A stretch of DNA of 64,000 bases from Nemesobacter sp965204665 (lineage in GTDB: Bacteria > Desulfobacterota_D > UBA1144 > Nemesobacterales > Nemesobacteraceae), in NCBI GenBank assembly GCA_965204665.1, contig OZ242002.1:434001-498000 (forward strand), written 5' to 3'. Made by a program: the position numbers and the translations under genes. This document shows, piece by piece, positions 45,653 to 54,599 of the stretch; within the stretch, counting starts at the first letter, position 1; each line of letters starts with the position of its first letter. The notes beneath the pieces are model-generated. The model was given only the letters and a program-made list of their open reading frames with translations, had not been told where the DNA came from and made no database searches.

Positions 45653-47116
45653 ATGAAGAGGAGAGATTGTGTTATGAAATTACGTAATTTCTTAGTGATG
45701 TTGTTTCTGCTCGGCGGAGCGGTTTTCTTTGCCGCCTGTGAAGGAGAGATGGGGCCTGCAGGCCCGAAGGGAGATAAAGGAGACCCGGGAACACCGGGAG
45801 CGGCGGGGGATAAGGGGGATAAGGGAGACCCCGGAGCAGGACAGACAGGCCCTGCAGGTCCGAAAGGCGACCCCGGAGCAGCAGGCCAGAAAGGAGATCA
45901 GGGAAAGTCCTTCGGTGACCCCAGATGCGACGTGAGCAACGGTATAAATGCACTGCCCGGTATCTCCAACGATATCACGGGGACTGCGGATGACGATGTC
46001 ATATGCGGAAATCAGTACAAAAACACGATTAATGCCGGCGCCGGCGATGATACTGTCTACGCCGGTGCCGGAAACGACACGATATCCGGCGGCGCCGGCG
46101 ATGATACCATCAACGGCGATGCGGGAAACGACAAGATAGTCGGCGGCGCCGGCACGGATACGATATATGGTGAAGACGGAAATGACCACATTGATGCTCA
46201 TCTTGACGGCGACCTCACGGCAACTACCGACGATGTCATCCATGGCGGAGACGGAGATGATACAATCTGGGCCACCGCCGGCGCCAACACCATCCATGGC
46301 GGAGACGGTGCTGATTATATCCGGGGAGCAGGCGGCGATGATACCATCAACGGCGATGCGGGAAACGACGCAATCAATGGAGGTGCCGGCAATGATACGC
46401 TCAACGGTGGAGACGGTGGAGATGTTTTTTTTCTGACCGAACCGGGCAATGACAGCTTCAACGGCGGCGCCCCGACAGGGACTGCTCGTCGTGATTCTAG
46501 AAATGATATTCTGGTCACAGGTAGTATTCCTGCTGTAAATGTGATAATGCCGAACTTGAAGGCTGGTCGAGGAGCCGCCAACTCACCGGCGGGAACAGGT
46601 GTAACCCTTGATCTTTCCACGGGGTCTTTCGACGGCAGTACTCATGGTTGGGGAATGTCCACATTTGAAGGTATTGAGAATGCTTCCGGCGGTAACGCCA
46701 ATGATACCATCAGCGGAGATGCTCTGGGAAATGACCTTTACGGGCTGAATGGAAACGATACGCTTGACGGAAAAGCCGGAAATGACCTGCTGGGCGGAGG
46801 GAATGGTAATGATACTCTTATAGGTGGTGCCGGTGCCGACACTCTTTACGGCCAGGCCGGCGCCGACATCTTCGTCCTTGAATACGAGCACAGAAATGAG
46901 AAGGACGCTATCAGGGACTTCAATGCGGGACAGAACGACAAGATCCGCTTCAAGGGTTTCCCCCAAGGAGCCAAAACGTTCGGCGGAACCGGCACCGTTA
47001 ATATTTCCGTTATCGTAGCAGGAACCACTACTTTCGATGATGTTGTTCAGTTGCAGTCATCCGGTGTAGCAGATACAATCCGCACTACAGCGGCCCGATA
47101 TGAATTCGTGGACTGA
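45653..47116 (+). CDS. Collagen-like/RTX repeat lipoprotein (cassette V)
   Basis: 487 residues from ATG 45653 with AGGAGG at 45640-45645. The family start (MKLRNFLVMLFLLGG) lies 21 bp further at 45674 with its own AGGAG, apparently after duplication of the start region; either may be used. Lipobox FFAAC is kept. The collagen part is the longest, about 18 triplets with one break (GAGQTGPAG). The RTX region is also the longest (GGAGDDTINGDAGNDKIVGG), split by a TD.STGSFDGSTHG-type middle. The end is IRDFNAGQNDKIRFKGF and YEFVD. Confidence 0.87.
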   Translation: MKRRDCVMKLRNFLVMLFLLGGAVFFAACEGEMGPAGPKGDKGDPGTPGAAGDKGDKGDPGAGQTGPAGPKGDPGAAGQKGDQGKSFGDPRCDVSNGINALPGISNDITGTADDDVICGNQYKNTINAGAGDDTVYAGAGNDTISGGAGDDTINGDAGNDKIVGGAGTDTIYGEDGNDHIDAHLDGDLTATTDDVIHGGDGDDTIWATAGANTIHGGDGADYIRGAGGDDTINGDAGNDAINGGAGNDTLNGGDGGDVFFLTEPGNDSFNGGAPTGTARRDSRNDILVTGSIPAVNVIMPNLKAGRGAANSPAGTGVTLDLSTGSFDGSTHGWGMSTFEGIENASGGNANDTISGDALGNDLYGLNGNDTLDGKAGNDLLGGGNGNDTLIGGAGADTLYGQAGADIFVLEYEHRNEKDAIRDFNAGQNDKIRFKGFPQGAKTFGGTGTVNISVIVAGTTTFDDVVQLQSSGVADTIRTTAARYEFVD

Positions 47117-47209
47117 ATTCAATCGGTTCCCGTGAAGTTGTTTCTCTATAGAGAAACAACTTCAATGTTCAGCAGGTTCTGTTTGTTCTTCTTCAGATCA
47201 ACCCGGGTT

Positions 47210-47234
47210 CCGAAAGATCGGAGCCCGGGTTTTC
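47210..47234 (+). terminator. Intrinsic terminator of cassette V
   Basis: AACCCGGG pairs with CCCGGGTT; the loop region (TTCCGAAAGATCGGAG) extends the stem with TCC/GGA. A short T run follows. Confidence 0.8.
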
Positions 47235-47500
47235 TGCAGAGAACAGACACCATATCCGACCCGTGTATATCCCCTATACCTTGCATACATCACCCATAAG
47301 CCTTTTACATTGCGACAAAACATTTTTCCGTTGAATGTCGGACGCCATGAAAGAGCGTGTTGTGGAGATCATTCAGCCGGAATCATTTCCGCATTCGATA
47401 ATATCCCGTCCGAAACCGAATCCGAGTTCAACTCATGTGAAACATATAACAAATCTGCAGTTCCGTCTTTGACGATAAGGCAAATATAATTACCGTTGCC

Positions 47501-47642
47501 ATGGAAAAGTTTGATCTTACGGTTGCAGGATCAGGTCCCGGCGGATACATAGCAGCCGTAAGAGCCGCGCAGATGGGAATGAAAACCACGGTGGTGGAGC
47601 GGGATAAACCCGAGTGTTGCACTTCGAAGTGTAACGGGCGAT
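47501..47642 (+). pseudogene. lpd: 5' fragment of a dihydrolipoyl dehydrogenase-like gene
   Basis: Starts MEKFDLTVAGSGPGGYIAAV and continues AAQMGMKTTVVERDKP, the FAD-binding N-terminus of dihydrolipoamide dehydrogenase. Similarity ends near 47611, before the redox-active CxxxxC motif. A solo IS1182-type end begins at 47643. About 110 of roughly 460 expected residues would be the most that could have fitted; the rest is absent here. Confidence 0.7.
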
Positions 47643-47670
47643 GCAGAACCTCAGAATATCTTCACAGCCT
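47643..47670 (-). repeat. Solo IS1182-type end in the lpd fragment
   Basis: GCAGAACCTCAGAATATC followed by TTCACAGCCT, as at the outer end of copy C. No IS body and no G9 promoter follow. Confidence 0.65.
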
Positions 47671-47959
47671 CTATTGCCAAAAGGCAGGAAGTATATTATG
47701 GCACTACTTTCAGCGTTCAGGATTCAAAAATGATTGTATATCGACGAGATAGAGATCTCATATGTACGAAAAAAGCCGAATTCAGCCCTGTTTTAGCAGA
47801 TTTCGGGTAAACTTGGGTCACGGTTCAGCACGCGACCTATGTACATGTCCGATTAACATAACCAAATGAATCAGGTTGCCAAAAACAACCACGGATAAAA
47901 GACGAAATACTACGAAAAACTGCACTCGAAAACATACAGATTCTTCCCGTGAGTTAAGA

Positions 47960-49354
47960 TTAGAGACGTTTCAGTGAATCAAGAAAAGCCCCGAGTGGGT
48001 TCTCGGACCCTTCGAATCTGTCTTTGAAAGTTCCTCCGTTTTCGAGTTTCAGCACTCCCCTGGGACATACCGCAGAGCAGACGCCGCATCCCACGCAGGA
48101 CGCTCTAACTATATTCTCTCCCTTCTGAGCGTAGGCTCTCACATCTATTCCCATCTCGCAGTATGTGGAGCAGTTGCCGCACGACATGCACTGGTCCCCG
48201 TTTGCGGTAATTCTAAACCTTGACAAGTATCTCTGGAAAATCCCGAGAACCGCGGCCATAGGGCAGCCGAACCGGCACCATACTCTGCTTCCCATCAGAG
48301 GATAAAAACCGACACCTATCACTCCGGAGAAAACGGCTCCGATGTAAAATCCATACCATTTCTTAAGAGACAAGGAAGCCTCTCCGAAGACCGCTCCGGA
48401 AGTAGCGGAATTCACCCACAGAAAAACGGTGGTGACCACTACGAATACAAGCACCGAGTGTACGAGCCAGCGTTCAATACGCCACGCCTTAACGGACTTA
48501 TCGGAAAGTTGTCTCCAACCATCTCCCAAGGTCTCGGCAAGACCTCCGCATCCGCACACCCATGAGCAATACCATCTCTTGCCGAAATAGTAGGTGAGTA
48601 TCGGAGTCGCCACGAAGGACAGGACCGCTCCCCAGAAAATGAGAAATATTCCGAGCCCGCCCGGATGATTTACGAAATAACTGAAAGTTTCGGGGAACAG
48701 GTAATCGTACTTGAGCGGCCAGAAATAACTGAGATAAAACTCCGGCTGGTTGAAAAGCTTGAGTACATTGGGAATCAGAAATGCAAACCCCAGTTGAAAG
48801 ACCATAACCGATACAGTCCTTATTATCTGGTAGCGGTTATTCCTGTACTTCATAAACATTCTCGCTCCGAAAACAAAGACCGCGAGCGTGTAGACGAAAC
48901 TGTAAAAAAACCACCGGTCCGCGGGAGACCCCGAAAGAGCCAGCGCAAGAGGGTTCACAATATCTATTCCTCCGGCCAGGTACTGCGGATACCAGTAAAG
49001 CGCTATGTAGAAACCGGTAAACACCACACCAACAAGCCATCCCAGCGCTCCGCGGGAAGTTATCCCTCGAAAATAAATGCCGTCATGCTTGATTCCGGGA
49101 ACCGTGCCTGCAAAACTCAGATAAAAATAGGAAACGCTACCGAAGAAAACAGGGATGACGACCAATAAAAATCCCGTCCATGTACCCCCGGGAGGCATTC
49201 CCGTTGACTGCAGAATGAACATAAGCGCGCCGAAGCCGAAAAGAGCAAGGGAAAATTTTTCACCCGCTCCGAGAGACTCGCCGGGAACTTTTTCCGGCTC
49301 TTCAAAGCCCCTGGATTCCTCGTCGTAATCATAATCCAAGACACGCTGGTCCAT
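47960..49354 (-). CDS. Membrane polyferredoxin (NapH/CcoG/NosR-like)
   Basis: 464 residues. Multiple transmembrane helices, with cysteine motifs on the membrane face (WYCSWVCGCGG and WCRFGCPMAA, CxxxC(P) type). Two C-terminal 4Fe-4S sets follow (CMSCGNCSTYCEMG and CVGCGVCSAVCPRG). Such proteins move electrons between quinol and partner oxidoreductases. The start codon overlaps the stop of the FAD oxidoreductase gene by one base, so the two are probably partners. The electron acceptor is not known. Confidence 0.82.
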   Translation of the reverse strand: MDQRVLDYDYDEESRGFEEPEKVPGESLGAGEKFSLALFGFGALMFILQSTGMPPGGTWTGFLLVVIPVFFGSVSYFYLSFAGTVPGIKHDGIYFRGITSRGALGWLVGVVFTGFYIALYWYPQYLAGGIDIVNPLALALSGSPADRWFFYSFVYTLAVFVFGARMFMKYRNNRYQIIRTVSVMVFQLGFAFLIPNVLKLFNQPEFYLSYFWPLKYDYLFPETFSYFVNHPGGLGIFLIFWGAVLSFVATPILTYYFGKRWYCSWVCGCGGLAETLGDGWRQLSDKSVKAWRIERWLVHSVLVFVVVTTVFLWVNSATSGAVFGEASLSLKKWYGFYIGAVFSGVIGVGFYPLMGSRVWCRFGCPMAAVLGIFQRYLSRFRITANGDQCMSCGNCSTYCEMGIDVRAYAQKGENIVRASCVGCGVCSAVCPRGVLKLENGGTFKDRFEGSENPLGAFLDSLKRL

Positions 49355-50631
49355 CAGGCCACTTGTTTCCTTATCTCGTTTATTATTTCCCTTTCGGATT
49401 TCTGAGAGAACTCAGAATCGAAATTCGCGTCCCCGAGATTTTCGAGCACATAACTAAGAGATCTTTTTTCCGCTACCCATTTCTCGCAAACCCTGTGCCT
49501 ATAACGAACTCCCATGACATTCACGCCGAGCAGTCTCCCATGCCTGTCCGTAACGATTCTTACCGAACGTCTGCGGTCCGGATGCTCCCAGTAAAAACTA
49601 CGCTCATTTTCTGAAGCGACGGCTTTGACCGTACCGTAGGTCTGATACTCAAGATCAAAAAACTTAGCTGAATTGTACCAGATGCCGGGTTCGTATACTC
49701 TCTGTTTACCAGACATAACCTCTCCCGCCGCCGCTCCCTGCTCCTTGCCCGTGTACCATACCTGCTGGATCAGATTACGCTGTCGCCCCGGAATGACCAT
49801 CTCCGCACAGTCCCCGGCGGCAAACACTTCAGGAACCGAGGTTGCAAAACTCCGGTCAACGAGAACTCCCTTCGCGGTCTCTATACCGCTTGCCTGCGCA
49901 AGGGCTATATTGGGGCTTACGCCCGCAGTGAGTCCAACCAACTGAGATTCAATAAACTCCCCTTCTCCCGTTATAACCCCGCAGACCCTTCCCGACTCAT
50001 TCCCCACTATCTCCCTGAGTTCCGTGCGAAGCCTGAGGTCGACCCCCTGTTCCATTATCACCCGGTTTACCATCTGCGACTCTTCAGCAGGAAGGACATT
50101 CGCCCAGTAGGACGACTCTCTCACCAGGAAAGTAACGCGGATATTGCGTGAGTGAAGAATTTCGGCAAGTTCAATTCCTATGAGCCCGCCGCCGACTATT
50201 ACGGCGTTTTCCGCGTTCTTTACGTTTTCATAAAGAAGCCTCAGGTCCATCAGGTTGTAAAAACCCTGTACGCCCTGGAAATCCTGCCCCGGCCATCCGA
50301 ACTTGTCGGGCTTCGATCCCGTGGCCAGAAGCAGTTTGTCATACGCGACGGGACCGGTATTACGCATCAGAAGTTCTTTACTCTCAGTATCTATACCCGT
50401 GACCCAGTCGCGGATAAGATCAATGCGTTTTCTGTTCCAGAACCCGTCCTCGTACGGCTTTGTGTCCTGATAACTCATGTGGCCCATGAATATATACATA
50501 AGTGCAGGTCGGGAGTAGTGAAACGAAGACTCGCCGGAAATCATTACGATTTCCCAGTCCGGTTGCAGACGGCGAACAGCAAGCGCCGCAGAAACCCCAG
50601 TTATGCCATTTCCGACTACAACCGCACGCAT
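49354..50631 (-). CDS. FAD-dependent pyridine nucleotide-disulfide oxidoreductase family protein
   Basis: 425 residues. The N-terminal FAD motif is VVVGNGITGVSAALAVRR, the NAD(P)H motif is AVIVGGGLIGIELAEIL, and the second FAD motif is VFAAGDCAEMV. It resembles the FAD module of NirB-like nitrite reductases and rubredoxin reductases, and lacks a redox-active CxxxxC near the N-terminus. It is coupled to the polyferredoxin and may hand electrons to or from it. The nitroreductase-like gene lies 56 bp upstream on the same strand. Confidence 0.82.
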   Translation of the reverse strand: MRAVVVGNGITGVSAALAVRRLQPDWEIVMISGESSFHYSRPALMYIFMGHMSYQDTKPYEDGFWNRKRIDLIRDWVTGIDTESKELLMRNTGPVAYDKLLLATGSKPDKFGWPGQDFQGVQGFYNLMDLRLLYENVKNAENAVIVGGGLIGIELAEILHSRNIRVTFLVRESSYWANVLPAEESQMVNRVIMEQGVDLRLRTELREIVGNESGRVCGVITGEGEFIESQLVGLTAGVSPNIALAQASGIETAKGVLVDRSFATSVPEVFAAGDCAEMVIPGRQRNLIQQVWYTGKEQGAAAGEVMSGKQRVYEPGIWYNSAKFFDLEYQTYGTVKAVASENERSFYWEHPDRRRSVRIVTDRHGRLLGVNVMGVRYRHRVCEKWVAEKRSLSYVLENLGDANFDSEFSQKSEREIINEIRKQVA

Positions 50632-50687
50632 TAGCGGCTTTCCTCCTCGGAGTGAACAACTTTTCTCTGTCCGCCTCCGAACAGATT

Positions 50688-52022
50688 TTATTCTTCGAAC
50701 CGAGACATCTGGTCAGGGTTGTTTTCAAGAAATGCCTGAAGATGCCTGTCGGAATAAGAACCTTTCGGATAATACTTGTCATAGAAATCCAAGTCTATGT
50801 GCATCGCCTGGAACACAAGTCTCATATACATGGGGTCCACGAAGGCGGGAAATCTGCCGTAAGTATCGTAAATGTAGTTCGCCACATCCTTGACGATCCG
50901 TATGGTGGTATCGGTGGGTCTCGGAGCTTTCATCAGATGCCTGTCGGGTTCCGTGTAGGGAAAAGGCTTTTCAGGTTCCCACGCCTTCCATTTGTGGGCG
51001 AGGAAGGCGTCTATAGCGGCATCCATATTCTCATAGTACGGAGGGCAGTAGGCTTGGAAGACTCCGTCTTTTCCTACGGGAACGGTCGGAGGAGGATCGA
51101 TTGAGCCCTTCTTGGGTTGAATGAACCGGAATCCGAGCCCTTTGAAAAGTTCCGGTACGGCACCCATGGCGAACCTGGGAATAAATCCCGTAAACGCCCA
51201 TCCCGCAAGCCCCAGAGGCTGCAGAGCCAGCGCCATGTTCTGCGTGATGAACGCCTGTTCGACATTAAGTCCGGTAAGTATCCTCACCTCAAGGTCAAAG
51301 AGTGAAAGTTTAACCGCATCTTTAAGTCTCCCTTTCTCTACCCATTTCTCAACCCCCGCCGGCTTGCCGGTAAGATCATCTATTATGGTGAATCCGTAAG
51401 TGTGACTGCAGTAAAGAGTAAGCAGATTCAGATACTCTTCCGTAACGTCGGTAACGGGAACAAAAAGCGTGGTGCCCGGTTTATTCGCATTCCACTGGTT
51501 AAACTCGAAAAGTCCCGGCATCTTGTCGGGCATGTCCGCTCTTCCGTCTTCAAGTTTGTTAAGGCTTTCTCTGTAAAGCTCAAGAACCCTGGCCATTTTC
51601 TCTTCCCTGGAGAGACTGAAAAACAGGTCAAGTTCGTGAGCCCGGGGCAACATGTTTTTCACGTCCACATGGTAAAGCCCGTCGTCGTTCGTGAAGAAAA
51701 GCTCCGTTCCGTGATTATTGCATGCTGAAGGCCAAGTTCTTCCTGTCCACTGACAGAGAAGATCTATTCCGTTTTCCGGAGGCAGGTCCGCAAGGCAAAG
51801 CCCCGTAAGTCCTGTTCCGGCCCAGACCAGAAGCGCTTCTTCAATTTCGCTCAACGGTACCGGTTCATAGGAAGACTTGAATTCCAGGGTGCTGTCTTTG
51901 AGTTCCATTCCCAGGCCGAATCTTCTTGAGCGGCGATTAAAAATGGAGTCAAAAAGCGGATACCGCAGCGCATCTTCGATTCTTTTATCCAGGACAAGTC
52001 CTTCCGTTTCACCGTTTTTCAT
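50688..52022 (-). CDS. Nitroreductase-like flavoprotein
   Basis: 444 residues. The N-terminal region RRSRRFGLGMELK and the central GLNVEQAFITQNMALALQPLGLAGW fit the nitroreductase fold, where this helix packs against FMN. AHELDLFFSLSREEKMARVL is also of that type. It is about twice the usual nitroreductase length, with an extra C-terminal half (PAFVDPMYMRLVFQAMHIDL) of unknown role. It lies upstream of the FAD oxidoreductase and polyferredoxin genes, so the three may form one redox unit. The substrate is unknown. Confidence 0.55.
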   Translation of the reverse strand: MKNGETEGLVLDKRIEDALRYPLFDSIFNRRSRRFGLGMELKDSTLEFKSSYEPVPLSEIEEALLVWAGTGLTGLCLADLPPENGIDLLCQWTGRTWPSACNNHGTELFFTNDDGLYHVDVKNMLPRAHELDLFFSLSREEKMARVLELYRESLNKLEDGRADMPDKMPGLFEFNQWNANKPGTTLFVPVTDVTEEYLNLLTLYCSHTYGFTIIDDLTGKPAGVEKWVEKGRLKDAVKLSLFDLEVRILTGLNVEQAFITQNMALALQPLGLAGWAFTGFIPRFAMGAVPELFKGLGFRFIQPKKGSIDPPPTVPVGKDGVFQAYCPPYYENMDAAIDAFLAHKWKAWEPEKPFPYTEPDRHLMKAPRPTDTTIRIVKDVANYIYDTYGRFPAFVDPMYMRLVFQAMHIDLDFYDKYYPKGSYSDRHLQAFLENNPDQMSRFEE

Positions 52023-52068
52023 CAGTTCGCGTCTCCTTGAAATTCAACTTGCTTGATTATACATGGAA

Positions 52069-52458
52069 TCAGATACTTTTTCCGCCCTGAAAGCCCCTTG
52101 CCCAGGATACGAGCATCTCAAGCGCAAGCCGACTGCATTTCGGGCGGGTTATCAACATCTCTTTTCCCACAATATCTCTCAGGTAATCGGAATCAAGCTG
52201 CTCCACATCGCCTACAGTTCTCCCCTTCACATGCTCGGTAAGAAGCGAAGTGGCGGCCTGGCTTATTATGCAGCCCTTTCCATCAAAACCGATGTTCTCT
52301 ATTATGTTCCGGTCTCCTATGTCTATGTAGATGTTTATTGCGTCTCCGCAGTAGGGATTTCCACCCCTTATTACTACAGAAGGAGTATTAAGCACGCCGA
52401 AATTCCGAGGGTTTTCATAATGGTCCATGATCATCTTCATTCTTTCTTCTTCAATCAT
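52069..52458 (-). CDS. SufU/IscU-type iron-sulfur cluster scaffold
   Basis: 129 residues. Three cysteines in scaffold positions: GGNPYCGD, GKGCIISQAATS and RPKCSRLA, with DHYENPRNFG at the start. The SQAATSLL pattern and absence of the IscU LPPVK loop make it closer to SufU. SufU proteins carry clusters or relay sulfur from the desulfurase. Its start overlaps the SufE stop (ATGA), so the products probably act together. Confidence 0.85.
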   Translation of the reverse strand: MIEEERMKMIMDHYENPRNFGVLNTPSVVIRGGNPYCGDAINIYIDIGDRNIIENIGFDGKGCIISQAATSLLTEHVKGRTVGDVEQLDSDYLRDIVGKEMLITRPKCSRLALEMLVSWARGFQGGKSI

Positions 52459-52880
52459 GAGTCCGCGCTTTGCTTAATCACCTCGCTCTTTATCTTCGCA
52501 TAGACGGCGCTTAATCCTCTCACTCTCCTTATTCCCAGTTTCTGCGCAAGTCCAAGACGGGTGAGCAGATCCCGGGGAGCCGACTCAATCTCTTCTGCAG
52601 TCGCCCCGTCAAAAGCGGACACGAGAATCGACACAAGACCCCGGACTGTAGGGAATTCTCCATGAACATCGGCAAATATTCTCACCACACCGTCATTCAC
52701 CTCGACCCAGATAAACACGGGCGTTTCGCACTCGTGCACCCTGTTCATATCCCTGTCCCGCCGCTCAAGCAACCTCTGAGGTACATCGGGAAGATCAAAC
52801 GAATAATCCAGAAGAAGGTCCATGGTCTCCCTATGGCCGGCCTCACTGAACTCTTTTACTATTTCCTCTATGGAAGTCAT
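52455..52880 (-). CDS. SufE-like sulfur acceptor
   Basis: 141 residues. The sulfur-accepting cysteine is in RVHECETPVFIWVEV. DVPQRLLERRDRDMNRV and GEFPTVRGLVSILVSAFDG match SufE, which takes persulfide sulfur from a SufS-type desulfurase. Translationally coupled to the SufU-like gene; no desulfurase or SufBCD gene is in the window. The rhodanese gene lies 77 bp upstream. Confidence 0.85.
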   Translation of the reverse strand: MTSIEEIVKEFSEAGHRETMDLLLDYSFDLPDVPQRLLERRDRDMNRVHECETPVFIWVEVNDGVVRIFADVHGEFPTVRGLVSILVSAFDGATAEEIESAPRDLLTRLGLAQKLGIRRVRGLSAVYAKIKSEVIKQSADS

Positions 52881-52957
52881 CTTCCGAAGTCCTACAAATT
52901 AAGGAAGGACGCATGCCCGCGCAACAGGGTCCTTTTCCATCAAACATGGAAACCTGC

Positions 52958-53800
52958 CTACTTTTCTATCGGAGCCCTCACCAAATTTCCCCACTCGGTC
53001 CATGAGCCGTCGTAGTTTCTCACGTTGTCAAACCCGAGAAGATAGGTGAGAACAAACCAGGTGTGGGAGGACCTCTCTCCTATCCTGCAGTAGGCTATAA
53101 CATCCTGGTCCTTTGAAAGACCCTGCCCTTTTTCGTATATCTCGGAAAGTTCATCCGCGGAACGGAAAGTACCGTCGTCGTTCGCAGCCGCAGCCCAAGG
53201 AACATTCACAGCTCCGGGAATATGACCTCCGCGAAGCGCTCCTTCCTGAGGATACGCCTCCATGTGAAGCAACTCTCCCGAATACTCCTTAGGAGAACGC
53301 ACATCCACGAGCGGTCCGTCTGAACTCATGTGCTTCTCTACATCGTCGCGGAAAGCCCTTATAGACTCATCCACGTTCGACACCTTGTAATCAGTTCTGG
53401 GTCTCTTCGGAACATCCCTTACAAGTTCTCTGCCTTCATCAACCCATTTTTGCCTGCCTCCATCCATTACAAGGCACTTCCGGTGTCCGAAAATCTTAAA
53501 AGTCCAAAAAGCGTAGCATGCCCACCAGTTGTTTCTGTCTCCGTAAAAAACCACGGTGTGATCGTTGGAAATACCTTTCTCAGAAAGCAGGGACTCAAAA
53601 CCTTCTTTACTCACATAATCCCTTACAATTTGATCCTGAAGCTCGGTCTGCCAGTCGAATTTGACTGAATTCCTTATGTGTCCCACCTCATACAGGAGAA
53701 TATCCTCATCTGATTCAACTATAACGATATCTGGATCGTCAATATGCTCCTGCACCCATTCAGTACTTACGAGAACATCTGGATTCGCGTAGTCCGCCAT
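52958..53800 (-). CDS. Thiosulfate/mercaptopyruvate sulfurtransferase (two rhodanese domains)
   Basis: 280 residues from ATG 53800, chosen for the GGAGG 9-10 bp before it (the frame opens at 53830). Two rhodanese domains: an inactive N-terminal one (VSTEWVQEHIDDPDIVIVE) and a C-terminal one with the active-site loop CRIGERSSHTW. DVRSPKEYSG and GHIPGAVNVPW are typical. It transfers sulfane sulfur to cyanide or thiol acceptors. Next to the SufE/SufU genes, a role in sulfur supply for Fe-S assembly is a reasonable inference. Confidence 0.88.
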   Translation of the reverse strand: MADYANPDVLVSTEWVQEHIDDPDIVIVESDEDILLYEVGHIRNSVKFDWQTELQDQIVRDYVSKEGFESLLSEKGISNDHTVVFYGDRNNWWACYAFWTFKIFGHRKCLVMDGGRQKWVDEGRELVRDVPKRPRTDYKVSNVDESIRAFRDDVEKHMSSDGPLVDVRSPKEYSGELLHMEAYPQEGALRGGHIPGAVNVPWAAAANDDGTFRSADELSEIYEKGQGLSKDQDVIAYCRIGERSSHTWFVLTYLLGFDNVRNYDGSWTEWGNLVRAPIEK

Positions 53801-54530
53801 AACTAAAAACCTCCATAAGGTCGCATTCAAACAACCTTTTACCGTATTTAGGACAAGTATAAATTACGGATTGAGGTTTTCAAGACAACACAAGCAAGCG
53901 GCATTTGTTCCGTGGTCATTTCAGACCACCCGTTTTACTCCGCTCATAAAGGCAGTCTGTCCAGAAAAATTCCGCCACAACCCTTTCCTGTCACCAACAT
54001 CTCTGACTTTTATCCCACCTCCACATAAGTCGGAGGTTTTCGGCTTCTCTGTAGGTTGTTTGTTCCAACTCCTTGATTTTCCCGCCACCCTTTAACCGAG
54101 CGGGTAAATGTTCGGTCAAGGTGTGACGGGCCGGGAAGTTTCAGCGGTTGCGCAACCCGACAGCGTAGTCTCAGTCCTATAAGACCGTACGGATTCCCTC
54201 AATCGGAACAGGTCAACCGTCATCGGGCGGAAACAGTCGCTTTTCCACCACATCCGAATGCAGTCGGAATTACAGGCCATGATCCGGGTATGCTCGGCTG
54301 TTGTCCCATGCCCGCACCTCGGCTTCCGGATATTTATCTGTACGACGGATGCTCTTCACCCTCCCGTCGGACCTGATCCGATCGAAACCGCGCTTTATAA
54401 AACTCCCCGACTGATACCGTACCTGCGCTTACTGTAGATCATCCGGCCGAAAACTCACCTCCAAGCTCAAGAACATCCGAAATCAGTCCTTATCTCCAAC
54501 TCGGTCAGATATGTGGTCGGGCATCTGTCC
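53801..54530. other. Gene-free left flank of cassette VI
   Basis: No gene. From 54105 to about 54160 it repeats the 3' tail of the DruA-like gene (TTCGGTCAAGGTGTGA). The remainder carries scrambled cassette flank, including 54444-54470, which recurs inverted at 40707-40733. Confidence 0.45.
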
Positions 54531-54557
54531 TTGACTTAGTAAGGGGGGGGGTAGAAT
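54531..54557 (+). promoter_or_regulatory. G9-tract promoter of cassette VI
   Basis: TTGACT 54531-54536, 15-bp spacer with G9 at 54543-54551, TAGAAT 54552-54557; the start codon is 43 bp past the -10. Confidence 0.8.
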
Positions 54558-54599
54558 CAGAGTCACGAAAGATCCTACATCGTCAAAGGAGGTTGTATT

